Position numbers and translations under genes: made by a program. Below the pieces are notes generated by a model. It ran no database searches. It had not been told where the DNA came from and saw nothing but the letters and a program-made list of their open reading frames with translations. From Liolophura sinensis (Eukaryota > Mollusca > Polyplacophora > Chitonida > Chitonidae), in the NCBI RefSeq assembly GCF_032854445.1, contig NC_088299.1, positions 18,037,608 to 18,101,607 on the forward strand: a stretch of DNA of 64,000 nt, given 5' to 3'. Of this stretch, positions 24,501 to 34,782 are shown piece after piece; within the stretch, counting starts at the first letter, position 1, and each line of letters starts with the position of its first letter.

Positions 24501-27500
24501 GAGTGCATACAGTTGAGAGCGACACAGGATACTGAAAGAGTGGATACAGTTGAGAGCGACACAACATACTGCAACAGTGCATACAGTTGAGAGCGACATA
24601 GGATAATGCAACAATGGATACAGTTGAGAGCGACACAAGATACTGAAAGAGTGGATACAGTTGAGAGCGACACAACATACTGCAACAGTGCATACAGTTG
24701 AGAGCGACATAGGATAATGCAACAATGGATACAGTTGAGAGCGACACAAGATACTGAAAGAGGGGATACAGTTGAGAGCGACACAGGATACTGAAACAGT
24801 GGATACAGTTGAGAGCGACACAAGATACTGAAACAGTGGATACAGTTGAGAGCGACACAAGATACTGAAAGAGTGGATACAGTTGAGAGCGACACAAGAT
24901 ACTGAAACAGTGGATACAGTTGAGAGCGACACAAGATACTGAAACAGTGGATACAGTTGAGAGCGACACAAGATACTGCAACAGTGGATACAGTTGAGAG
25001 CGACACAGGATACTGAAAGAGTGCATACAGTTGAGAGCGACACAAGATACTGAAACAGTGGATACAGTTGAGAGCGACACAGGATACTGAAAGAGTGGAT
25101 ACAGTTGAGAGCGACACAAGATATTGAAACAGTGGATACAGTTGAGAGCGACACAGGATACTGCAACAGTGGATACAGTTGAGAGCGACACAGGATACTG
25201 AAACAGTGGATACAGTTGAGAGCGACACAGGATACTGCAACGGTGGATACAGTTGAGAGCGATACAGGATACTGAAAGAGTGGATACAGTTGAGGGCGAT
25301 ACAGGATACTGAAACAGTCGATACAGTTGAGAGCGACACAGGATACTGCAACGGTGGATACAGTTGAGAGCGACACAGGATACTGAAAGAGTGCATACAG
25401 TTGAGAGCGACACAGGATACTGAAAGAGTGGGTACAGTTGAGAGCGACACAGGATACTGAAAGAGTGGATACAGTTGAGAGCGACACAGGATACTGAAAG
25501 AGTGGATACAGTTGAAAGCAACACAGGATACTGAAAGAGTGGATACAGTTGAGAGCGACACAGGATACTGAAAGAGGGGATACAGTTGAGAGCGACACAA
25601 GATACTGCAACAGTGGATACAGTTGAGAGCAACACAGGACACTGAAACAGTGGATACAGTTGAGAGCGACACAAGATACTGCAACAGTGGATACAGTTGA
25701 GAGCGACACAAGATACTGCAACAGTGGATACAGTTGAGAGCAACACAGGACACTGAAACAGTGGATACAGTTGAGAGTGACACAGGATACTGAAACAGTG
25801 GATACAGTTGAGAGCGACACAAGATACTGCAACAGTGGATACAGTTGAGAGCAACACAGGACACTGAAACAGTGGATACAGTTGAGAGTGACACAGGATA
25901 CTGAAACAGCTGAGAGCGAAACAGGATACTGAAACAGAAAGCTGGAAGTAGCTGCAAACTACAGTAGATAAAACTGCTCCCTGGTTCTGACAAAGCGGTT
26001 TAAAATTTTGTAGGCCTACTCTTTTCTTTCCCGTGGTAATTGTAACTTACTACACCCATTAAGCTTATGTGCAAAAACACCCAAGGTTTTTGTTTAGTGC
26101 ATGTAGTCACCTGCAATTACACCCAAGCTTTTGTTTAGTGCCTGTAGTCACCTACAATTGCACTCAAGTTTCTGTTTGGCGGATGTAGTCACCTACAATT
26201 ACACCCAAGTTTCTGTTTAGTGAATGATGTCACCTACAATTACACTCAAATTATTGTTGAGTGGATGAAGTCACCTACAATTACACCCAAGTTTCTGTTT
26301 AGCGGATGAAGTCACCTACAATTACACCCAAGTTGTTTGTTTAGTGGATGAAGTTACTTATAATTACTCCCAAGTTTCTGTTTACTGGATGAGGTCACCT
26401 ACAATTACACTCAAGTTTCTATTTAGTGAATGAGGTCACCTACAATTACACTCAAGTTTCTCTATAGTGGATGAGGTCACCTACAATTACACTCAAGCTT
26501 CTATTTAGTGAATGAGGTCACCTACAATTACACTCAAGTTTCTCTATAGTGGATGAGGTCACCTGCAATTACACTCAAGTTTCTGTTTGGCGGATGTAGT
26601 CACCTACAATTACACCCAAGTTTCTGTTTAGTGAATGATGTCACCTACAATTACACTCAAATTATTGTTGAGTGGATGAAGTCACCTACAATTACACCCA
26701 AGTTTCTGTTTAGCGGATGAAGTCACCTACAATTACACCCAAGTTGTTTGTTTAGTGGATGAAGTTACTTATAATTACTCCCAAGTTTCTGTTTACTGGA
26801 TGAGGTCACCTACAATTACACTCAAGTTTCTATTTAGTGAATGAGGTCACCTACAATTACACTCAAGTTTCTCTATAGTGGATGAGGTCACCTACAATTA
26901 CACTCAAGCTTCTATTTAGTGAATGAGGTCACCTACAATTACACTCAAGTTTCTCTATAGTGGATGAGGTCACCTGCAATTACACTCAAGTTTCTGTTTG
27001 GCGGATGTAGTCACCTACAATTACACCCAAGTTGTTTGTTTAGTGGATGAAGTTACTTATAATTACTCCCAAGTTTCTGTTTACTGGATGAGGTCACCTA
27101 CAATTACACTCAAGTTTCTATTTAGTGAATGAGGTCACCTACAATTACACTCAAGTTTCTATTTAGTGAATGGTGTCGCCTACAATTACACTCAAGCTTC
27201 TATTTAGTGAATGAGGTCACCTACAATTACACTCAAGTTTCTCTATAGTGGATGAGGTCACCTGCAATTACACTCAAGTTTCTGTTTGGCGGATGTAGTC
27301 ACCTACAATTACACCCAAGTTTCTTTTTAGTGAATGGTGTCACCTACAATTCCACCCAAGTTTCTTTTTAGTGAATGGTGTCACCTACAATTCCACCCAA
27401 GTTTCTTTTTAGTGAATGGTGTCACCTACAATTACACCCAAGTTGTTTGTTTAATGGATGAAGTTACTTATAATTACTCCCAAGTTTCTGTTTACTGGAT

Positions 27501-30353
27501 GAGGTCACCTACAATTACACTCAAGTTTCTCTATAGTGGATGAGGTCACCTACAATTACACTCAAGTTTCCGTTTACTGGATGAGGTCACCTACAATTAC
27601 ACCCAAGTTTCTGTTTAGCGGATGAAGTCACCTACAATTACACCCAAGTTGTTTGTTTAGTGGATGAAGTTACTTATAATTACACCCAAGTTTCTGTTTA
27701 CTGGATGAGGTCACCTACAATTACACTCAAGTTTCTGTTTGGCGGATGTAGTCACCTACAATTACACCCAAGTTTCTGTTTAGTGAATGGTGTCACCTAC
27801 AATTACACTCAAGCTTCTGTTTAGTGAATGAGGTCACCTACAATTACACTCAAGTTTCTGTTTAGTGAATGAGGTCACCTACAATTACTCTCAAGTTTCT
27901 CTATAATGGATGAGGTCACCTACAATTACTCTCAAGTTTCTCTATAATGGATGAGGTCACCAGCAATTACACTCAAGTTTCTCTATAATGGATGAGGTCA
28001 CCAGCAATTACACTCAAATTATTGTTTAGTGGATGTAGTCACCTATAATTCCACCCAAGTTTCTCTATGGTGAATGATGTCACCTACAATTACACTCAAA
28101 TTATTGTTTAGTGGACGAAGTCACCTATAATTACACCAAAGTTTCTGTTTCGTACTTGCAGTCACGTACAATTACACTCAAGTTTCTGTTTAGTGGATAA
28201 AGTCACCTACAATTACACCCAAGTTTCTGTTTAGTGGATAAAGTCACCTATAATTACACCCAAGTTGTTTGTTTAGTGGATGAAGTCACCTATAATTACA
28301 CCCAAGTTTCTGTTTAGTGGATGAAGTCACCTACAATTACACCCAAGTTTCTGTTTCGTACTTGTACTCACCTACAATAACACCCAAGCCTCTGCTTAGT
28401 TCATTAGGTTTGTGTACATATACTGTGTCTTCTTGTGACAGAGCGAGTGCATACCGCCAAAATGCTGCCGCCACTGAGGTATCATTATACTGACTCCGGG
28501 CCAAATAGTGATGTGTCCTTGCTTTTAACCTCTCAGTTCTGAGCACCAAGCGAGACAGTGCCATTTTTAACGTGTTTGCTATAACCCGATCTGGGATTGA
28601 TCACTTCGAAGCGGTCTCATCTGTGATTCAGCCAAACACTTTCTACTTCCCCAACCATGTACTTGCTCTATACTTTTCACTAGAGAAAAATTGCGGCGGT
28701 TTGTGAATGGCCTAAAACTCGTAATAACAAGTTTCTTTAGCAAGATGTAAGGACAGGAGCGTCCGTACAGATCATGTGGGTATTCGCAGGGATATTCAGA
28801 TTGTATCGTCGTCACTGGTTGTTTTTGGCATAAATATCATGTACGTTGAATACAAGTTGGAAATGTATTAATTAAAATCTATCTTACTCGCGCAATGACT
28901 CAGTTTTAATTAAAGTCAGTTTTAATTAAAGTAATGGGGGTGGGATCTAAATATATTGTTATGGAACATGAACATAAGGAATCCACAATATCAGAGTGTT
29001 CGTAATCCTTTATGCACTTTGAAAATTTAATTACTAAAATACGAAGACAGTGTATGCAGAATATCGTCTATAGATACATATACATGTATCGCTTAATGGA
29101 GTGTACTCAACATTAGTACATACTTACGACATGATCTTAAAGGCAGCTCGGTCTGTACACACACACAGATTAATGAGGGGTAACAATATATCAGATATAT
29201 ACAAGCATAATGAAGTACATGTACATACGATATCTGTGCGTAAGCATAATATAACATATGCAGCATCCGTCTGACACATGTAAATTATACAACTGACATG
29301 AAAAAGTAAAATAAAGCAAAGCTACGATAAAGCAGAATGTGTTGAAGCACGAAGTATAATAAAGTATAAACGTTATCTGCGCATGCAGTAAATTAGCATA
29401 GCTTGGATAACTATAAGCAGCATCCGTATGTGGACTTACACATTTAACATCATATAAAGTATAAGCTGCATGCGTCAAAACAAATAGCATATTTAAGTAT
29501 AAGCAGCATCCGTTTATGGACCTAGGCATTTAATATTTAATAAAGTATAAGCAGCATCTGTAAATACACATATATACTTTGACTTTCTCGTTGTGTAATT
29601 TATAGCTAATAATGAAGGGCTGTTAAAACAATCATCCACATCTGAACAATACAGATCTTTTTGGCACCCTATATTAAAAAAAAACATGTGTAAATCAGAG
29701 ATGGGATTTTACTCACGGAGGACAGTTGCTGCCAGAAGCCTTACCCCCAACAATGGCGGGGAACAGCCAGAAAAAAACGGTTGGACAGAGTAGAGCGCCG
29801 TGATGTACGCCAACAACGCCCAGGCGGGGCTGACCACCAGAATAGTATAGCCCCACGCTGTCAGGAAGGCAGGCATCGAGCCAAACGTTCTCAGGGTGAA
29901 CACATATGGGCCTCCAGCTTCTGGGAACAGCGTGCCCAGTTCCGTGAAGCATAGTGCCAATAGCAGATTTAAAATCCCCCCGGCGAACCAGATGATCAGA
30001 GCGAGTCCCACCGAGCCGGAGTATTGCAAGACCGGACCAGGGGATATAAATACAGATTGACCGCCTGTAGAAGCTACTAAAATGACCACAAAATGACCCA
30101 AAGACATAAACCTATCCAGCCGTACAGTTTCATTTCTTGTATTTATGGGAGGCGACTTCTCAACTGCTTCACACTCTGGTTTAACTGCCCCTGTTGCGGT
30201 GTAAATGTCACATTTATGTATTACTTGGGTCCCTGTCTGGTTGATCGGGCTTGAGTTACCAGGGTGACCAGTGTCAAGACTTGAGGGACTTTCACCTAGG
30301 TCGATGTCTTCAAAACCATGATTTGCTTCTCCGCCTTCGTCCTGCATCGCCAT
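15330..30353 (-). CDS. Gene B: SLC7-type amino-acid transporter light chain, eight exons (last exon not found)
   Basis: Exons in transcript order are 29717-30353, 22907-23032, 21343-21442, 20724-20892, 20324-20427, 19244-19340, 16315-16464 and 15330-15507. They sum to 1561 nt (520 codons plus 1 nt) with matching phases throughout. The usual family length is near 500 residues, so only a short tail exon is missing. The product should be a 12-helix plasma-membrane amino-acid exchanger light chain. Signatures are the loop cysteine (FFSGCSPP, Cys197), EESKRPERDLPRS before helix 7, GALNALVLGHSR in helix 8 and AAGRVGHMP after it. The helix 1 motif is TGGQSVFISP instead of the common GSGIF form. Gene A is its tandem paralogue. 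Four tandem arrays lie in or just upstream of the gene. The substrate cannot be predicted. Confidence 0.92.
15974..16210. repeat. Degenerate tandem repeat of about 60-75 bp, 4 copies, intron 7 of gene B
   Basis: The phrase ctgagaatataagcttg and close variants recur four times (about 15990, 16043, 16108 and 16172), with ttattactcattttt-like spacers. It lies between exons 8 and 7 of gene B. Confidence 0.7.
16315..16464 (-). CDS. Gene B exon 7 (helices 9-10)
   Basis: This 150-nt exon reads GIMSIVMLFTGDTIVLIEYV, then SIGAILMALEVLVVLLYLRW and KPTNRKPPYK. The final basic/proline segment matches the family's R...RP.K. loop. Acceptor CTCAG and donor GTACTG are acceptable. Confidence 0.92.
16560..16665 (-). 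mobile_element. tRNA-derived SINE head fragment, antisense
   Basis: Minus-strand text GTGTTCGAATCCAG is a near-perfect B box, and CTTTACGTCACAAGC follows. Only the head seems to be present. It lies in intron 6 of gene B. Confidence 0.5.
16920..17225 (+). mobile_element. SINE family II copy
   Basis: A tRNA-like head (ctcagtagtagagcgcccac) is followed by gactggttgaccggtatcag and a tail with catatgactgaaaaattg and acgatgttaaaccctaagcc. The body is shared with 2509-2700. It lies in intron 6 of gene B. Confidence 0.75.
17226..18160. other. Intron 6 of gene B, A/T-rich stretch
   Basis: No exon, array or mobile-element boundary was recognised in this A/T-rich stretch. It is intronic because the exons at 19244-19340 and 16315-16464 join in phase 0. 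Confidence 0.6.
18166..19226. repeat. 31-bp minisatellite with an 11-nt palindrome per unit, about 34 copies
   Basis: The unit is close to attgacacgaatcgtggtg followed by tgagctgtacgc. Each copy carries CACGANTCGTG, an almost perfect inverted repeat. Spacing is 31 bp (18181, 18212, 18243). The array ends about 20 bp downstream of the gene B exon 6 donor. Similarity of the unit to the exon end is too weak to call it exon-derived. Confidence 0.93.
19244..19340 (-). CDS. Gene B exon 6 (intracellular loop, start of helix 9)
   Basis: This 97-nt exon reads SLFAAGRVGHMPSFVGMVHQ then KYHTPWPSLFIL and ends at GTGAGT. It corresponds to the family segment with GREGHLP and TP.PSL. A 31-bp palindromic array begins about 20 bp downstream of its donor. 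Confidence 0.93.
19605..19735 (-). mobile_element. SINE family I, truncated antisense copy
   Basis: From its A/T-rich tail near 19605 this copy reads on the minus strand through the family body (gtgggcttccccagg) and stops at about 19735, where a second copy in the same orientation starts. Confidence 0.6.
19738..19990 (-). mobile_element. SINE family I copy, antisense, in intron 5 of gene B
   Basis: The tail motif (ttacgccgtgcttaagatca on plus) is followed by the body (cattatggtcggaggaaacc) and a head containing gatttgaactcccagcgact, which is an antisense B box. Confidence 0.75.
20324..20427 (-). CDS. Gene B exon 5 (helix 8)
   Basis: This 104-nt exon has a TTTTAG acceptor and a GTGAGA donor; it reads LYADRLYRPITAVISVLVVV then SAIGALNALVLGHSR. 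It matches the family block that usually reads ADR......S.FG.LN......SR. Confidence 0.92.
20724..20892 (-). CDS. Gene B exon 4 (loop and helix 7)
   Basis: This 169-nt exon has a GTCAG acceptor and a GTAAGT donor. It reads QVIVNVVEESKRPERDLPRS and then a helix with LTNMAYFSIL. An alternative AG four bases downstream would put a stop in frame, so the upstream AG is used. Confidence 0.93.
21343..21442 (-). CDS. Gene B exon 3 (helix 6)
   Basis: This 100-nt exon lies between a TTTTAG acceptor and a GTACGT donor; it reads GEIEKFNQSFDGTTEKPGQV then AILSSYYGYGGW. Length and phase match gene A exon 3. Confidence 0.92.
22907..23032 (-). CDS. Gene B exon 2 (end of helix 4, helix 5; seed of the 37-bp array)
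   Basis: This 126-nt exon follows a TGTTTCAG acceptor and ends at GTGAGT; it reads LSCVALNCIHVKIVTKVQ then LLALLIIVVGGIYRMATG. Its first 26 nt, together with the acceptor, are repeated in tandem through the adjoining intron. The boundary was fixed by gene A exon 2, which has equal length and phase. Confidence 0.9.
23007..25935 (-). repeat. 37-bp minisatellite made of gene B intron 1 acceptor plus exon 2 start, about 78 copies
   Basis: On the minus strand each unit reads ACTGTTTCAG, then TATCCTGTGTCGCTCTCAAC, then TGTATCC. This equals the last 10 nt of intron 1 followed by the first 27 nt of exon 2 (the true exon has TGTATTC). Spacing is 37 bp (for example 23228 and 23265). The innermost copy is the real splice acceptor at 23032/23033. 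Common variants are GTTTCAG, CTTTCAG and TTGCAG. All three minus-strand frames stay open for hundreds of codons because the unit has no stop; this follows from the repeat and does not show a separate gene. Confidence 0.95.
26040..28385. repeat. 41-bp minisatellite in intron 1 of gene B, about 57 copies, with higher-order structure
   Basis: The unit is close to cacctacaattacactcaag then tttctgtttagtggatgaggt. Spacing is 41 bp (26401, 26442). A block of ten units is duplicated at 411-bp distance: the variant tctgtttggcggatg lies at 26171, 26582 and 26993, and again at 27281. The array lies between exons 1 and 2. No link to an exon boundary was seen. Confidence 0.93.
28390..29700. other. Intron 1 of gene B, unique part
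   Basis: No exon was supported. Between about 29380 and 29560 the phrase ataagcagcatccg recurs three times, a loose tandem repeat of about 50-90 bp. The rest is A/T-rich. Confidence 0.5.
29717..30353 (-). CDS. Gene B exon 1 (start codon, N-terminus, helices 1-4)
   Basis: ATG at 30353-30351 (MAMQDEGGEANHGFEDIDLG) is preferred; a second ATG follows two codons later. The exon ends at a GTGAGT donor in phase 1, as in gene A. Helix 1 contains GGQSVFISPGP, and Cys197 lies in the loop before helix 4. The polar N-terminal part is much less similar to gene A than the helices. Confidence 0.9.
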
Positions 30354-31290
30354 AGCCAACAAATCACGATGACCTGATCGATATCACGGGCAAGGACTTA
30401 CTGGGTAGACATTACTTTTGTAGGTGTTAGATCGTCCCCCCACCCCCTCCCTTATCTGTTCACTCTTGTACGCCTGACTGAAGGCCTTTGGGGTAGGCAC
30501 AGACACTGAATGGCCCCTCGTTAGCAATTAATCTCGATTGACACTGTTTCCTTTGGTGGAAAAACATGCAATAGTAAGGTTGTCCTTCAGTTTTCAGACC
30601 TCTCTGAAAGCGTTTATACTCGCAACTGAAAAAGGCTAAGCGGTATGTACAGTTCGTCTGTCTGGCAGTTGTATATCCCATTCTAATAGATGCATCAAGT
30701 ATTATAGTATAGAGAAATCTCAAGGGGAATCTGTGCGTGAAAGTACTGCTTGGGAGTTGTTTGAAAACGTATGCCACAGAAGAATTAGTATTCAAGGCAT
30801 GGTGACCTAAAATGTGTTTTATTCATCATAGGTTTGATGCGTTTAACATGCATTTATCATTTGAGTGCATGATTATCACACGTTATAAATGAGGAATTGG
30901 ACTCTCTGGGCTCTCGGTTGACAAAAAGTTTAACAAGCACGCATTTTACACCCATAACATTGAAAACTGTGGGCTCCACAGTAGCTTGAGTCAATATAAA
31001 GAATTATAGTTGACAAATGGTCACCGATAACCGATGGTATCCGGTAACCTGTGACCATCGTTATATGTTTATCTCAGTCAGAATTTTATTTTAGCAGTTG
31101 ATGTAAGTGCTTGTATAGTGGTTATATAAAAAAGATTATTACATACAGAGGGAGAGTGAAACCAGGGCAGGGCAGTCGAGACAGCGATATAGTTGGTAAA
31201 TTGTCAATTTACCTCAATTTTTTCTTGATTTAAGTACCTTAAACGGTAGAAACGTAGAATTAGAAAAAAAAAACAATTTAGTAAAGTTGA

Positions 31291-31560
31291 TTATAATTGA
31301 TCAGATGTCACGTGGCCGTGTAGTTAGCACGCCAGCGCGGAGCAATGACTCAGAAGCCACTGTGGTCGCTGTGAGTTCAGGTCCAGCTCAGGCTGGCTTC
31401 CTTTGTGATCGTACGTTAGTTCTGTTAGCAACCCGCGGATGGTCGTGGAATACCGTTGGGTTCTGCCCGGTTTCCTCCCACCATAATACTGGCCACCATC
31501 GTATTTATAAGTGAAATATCCTTGAGTACGGCGTAAAACACAAATGAAATAAAAACATAA
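31291..31560 (+). mobile_element. SINE family I copy upstream of gene B
   Basis: This near full-length copy has a diverged tRNA head (gtgtagttagcacgccagcg), a B box (gtgagttcaggtccagctc), the body (tcccaccataatactggcca) and the tail ggcgtaaaacacaaa. Confidence 0.8.
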
Positions 31561-31879
31561 GTAAATCAGACGTCACTAATCTAGAATCACTGAAATGGGA
31601 AGAAGCTAATCCGACGTAACAAAATTAATAATCAGGAACATAAAACAAGACCAATCTCAAAACATCCAGTATGTTGTAAGACTACCCATGCATGCAGCCA
31701 CTGTTTAGTCGTTTCTTCATTTGTTTGCAAGAAGAAAGCACGCCAGCATAGGCAAAGCGCATGCAGAAGACCACCAAACATTCTGCTCCATGTTATCCAC
31801 AGTGGACGACAACTGGTATGTCACAATGGCCATAATCCAATAAGTTGTCAAGCAAGGATATTAACAGGTGGCATCCAAT

Positions 31880-33436
31880 ATGACGGTTCCAAACACTACA
31901 AATTATCCAGCGGGGACAACAGCCGGTATCTAATACGACGGTCCCAACACTAAACCTTATTCAACGGGGACATCAGTCGGTATCTAATATGACAGTCCAA
32001 AACACTAAACGTTGTCCAAAGGGGACAACAACCGGTATCTATTACGATAGTCCCAAACACTAAACGTTGTACAACGGGGATAACAGCCAGTATCTAATGT
32101 GACGGTCCAAAGCACTAAACGTTGTTCAACGGGGTCAACAAATGGCATGTAATGTAACGGTCAAAATCGCTAAACGCTGTCAAATGGGGTTAACAGCCGG
32201 CATCTAATGTAACTGCCCAATACACGAAACGTTGTTCAACGCGGTCAACAACTTGCATCTAATGTGACGGTTCCAAACACGAAACGTTGTCCAGCGGGGA
32301 CAACAGCCGGTATCTAATGTGACGGTCTCAAACACTAAACGTTGCTCAACGGGGTCAACAACTGGTATATGATGTGACGGTTCCAAACGCAAAACTTTAT
32401 ATATACGGGTCCACAACTGGCATCTAATGTGTTTAGTGTCCAAACACTCAACTTTGTCCAACGTGGTCAGCGGCCTGTATCTAATACGACAGTCTCAAAC
32501 AATAAACGTTGTTCAACGTGGTCAGGAGTTGTTATCAAGTGTCAACAACTGGCATCTAATGTGACGGTCTCAAACCCTAAACGTTTTCAAACGGGGTCAA
32601 CAGCCGGTATCTAATATGACGGCCCCAAACACTAAACGTTGTCCGTCGGGGACAACATCCAGTATGTATTACGATGGTCCCAAACACTAAACGTTGTACA
32701 ACGGGGACAACACCCAGTATCTAATGTGACGGTCAAAAACACAAAACGTTGTCAAACGGGGTCAACAGCCGGTATCTAATGTGACGGTCCAAAACACTAA
32801 ACGTTGTTCAACGAGGTCAACAAATGACATCTAATGTGACGGTTCAAAACACTAATCGTTGTCCAACGGGGACAACAGCCGGTATCTAATGTGACGGTCC
32901 CAAACACGCAACGTTGTTCAACGCGGTCAACAACCGGCATCTAATGTGACGGTCCCAAACACTAAACGTTGTTCAACGGGGTCAACAACTGGTATATGAT
33001 GTGACGGTCCCAAACGCTAAACAACTTTCTATATAGGGGTCAACAACTGGCATCTTATGTGTTTAGTGTCGAAACACTAAACGTTGTCCAACGTGGTCAG
33101 CGGCCTGTATCTCAAACCCTAAACGTCATCTAACAGGGTCAGCAGCCGGTATCTAATATGACGGACCCAAACACTGGACGTTTTCCAAAGTGGTCAGCAG
33201 CCTGTATCTAATATGACGGTCCGAAACACTAAACGATGTCCAACGGGGTCAAAAACTGGCATTTAAAGTGACGGTCCCAAACACTAAACGTTGTCCAACG
33301 GGGTCAGTAGTCGGTGTCTAATACGACGATCTCAAACTAAACGTTGTCCAACGGGGCCAACAACCGGTTTCTAATATGGCGATGCCAAACACTAAACATT
33401 GTCCAACAGGGTCAACGGTCGGTTTCTAATATGACG
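31880..33436. repeat. 55-bp minisatellite upstream of gene B, about 28 copies
   Basis: The unit is close to acgttgtccaacggggtcaa, caaccggtatctaatgtgac, ggtcccaaacactaa. Spacing is 55 bp (32581, 32636). A larger duplication is visible: the atypical segment with tatatacgggtccacaactg near 32400 recurs near 33030. The array begins about 1.5 kb upstream of gene B exon 1. Confidence 0.92.
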
Positions 33437-33439
33437 AAA

Positions 33440-34634
33440 CGGAGCTTATGCGGTTTAACATTATAGATGAGAAGAAGTGTTATAATTTCATTTTATGTTA
33501 TGACTTCTAACATATACATGTTGCAGCTTGTGTTGTTACGTGTTACCGACTAAAGGTAACTTGTGCAGCTAGCATGGCGTATTTTACAGACATCTAAATA
33601 CACGCGATTAGATATAAAATGAAATAGACTATAGTAACTTTTTGGCACAAAGCTCATATCTTTCGTTTTCCGTGAGGTGCATAGTATTTACTTAAAATGC
33701 AGATAAAATCACAAAACCTGATGAAATGATATTTAAAAGAAAATATTATTTTTAATATACGTCCGCGCTAAGACGCCTTGAATAAACGTTTTTTTTTTAT
33801 CAACAAGCAGTCTTCATTTGTCCACTTCAGTAAACGCTGTTTTCATCACAAAAACTAAGTCCTCTTGGTGCATGACACTCGGTCAGCTGTGCCTCTGGGC
33901 ACTCTGACCTATTAACCTGAACGGTCTCATAGAAGTGATAATATATATAATACATATATATAATGCATGGGCAGAAATGCTACAGGCCAGAAACTGAGTG
34001 ACAGTGACCCCACATGAACTGTACTCAAAAAGCAAATATACAATTCACATACATTTCCTTTATTAATACTGTAAATCAGGTGGTACAGAAAGCAATCAAT
34101 TTTGAACAGACACAGTGAACTTCTGAATATTGACAAAATTACTGTCTAAGTATAGATTGATACAAAATTCATGAAAATAACAAATTCGAGACATACAAAA
34201 ACATAAAAATCAGTTCTGGACTCATAAGAACAGCTTAGCCATTGTAGAAATCCATCCCCACCAGAAATGGCAACGCCTCAAACTGATTTGGTTGTTTATT
34301 TAATACCTTTTGCATGGATTAGTTTTACATAAAATGTCAAAATGAATTTTGATAGCAAATATAGCAAAGCAAACTGCATATATGCATATGGACTTGTGTG
34401 ATGAATCCGCCAAGTAAATAAATGTTTGCGGAAAAGCGAAAATACTTATGTTTAACATATAGAAACCCTGTAAAGTGTCAAAATACCGTCAACATTTTAT
34501 GAAAGATACGTCATTTGCAATGCAGCTGTTATATAATAGAAAGTACATGGACGTTCTGTTTGGGTAGGACATAGACGGTGACCTAGAGGCTCTGCAGTGA
34601 TTACCGGTGTAGCTTATGGCATGTAGAGCGACAT
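33440..34634. other. 3' flank of gene C, probable 3' UTR
   Basis: This A/T-rich stretch has no exon. Minus-strand AATAAA hexamers at 34295-34300 and 34059-34064 could end the gene C transcript. The 55-bp array starts at its left edge. Confidence 0.5.
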
Positions 34635-34782
34635 CTAGCGAGCTGGAGAGATCTGAATGACTGCCGATCCAGTAACGTCCTGCAACTCTTCACAGTCAAA
34701 GGAAGCAAGCACTTGCTTCTTACCCCTCCTGCGTGGCGTCAAATCAATCTCGGTTTCCCAGGAGCCACCGGCAGCGATCTCA
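34635..34782 (-). CDS. Gene C exon 15 (C-terminus and stop)
   Basis: This 148-nt coding part begins after TCTTCAG and reads [48 protein letters not shown], then TAG at 34637-34635. ..LV.SF....L.DV.G matches the family's C-terminal strand. Confidence 0.9.

Noticed and set aside
22966-25993. Open frames of 943 and 963 codons on the minus strand as a large Cys-rich repeat protein
   Set aside because: All three frames are open because the 37-bp unit has no stop; the array derives from the splice acceptor and exon 2 of gene B and has no start or expression signal of its own.
28337-28815. Minus-strand open frames after the 41-bp array
   Set aside because: No family resemblance, no paralogue in gene A, and they lie inside intron 1 of gene B.
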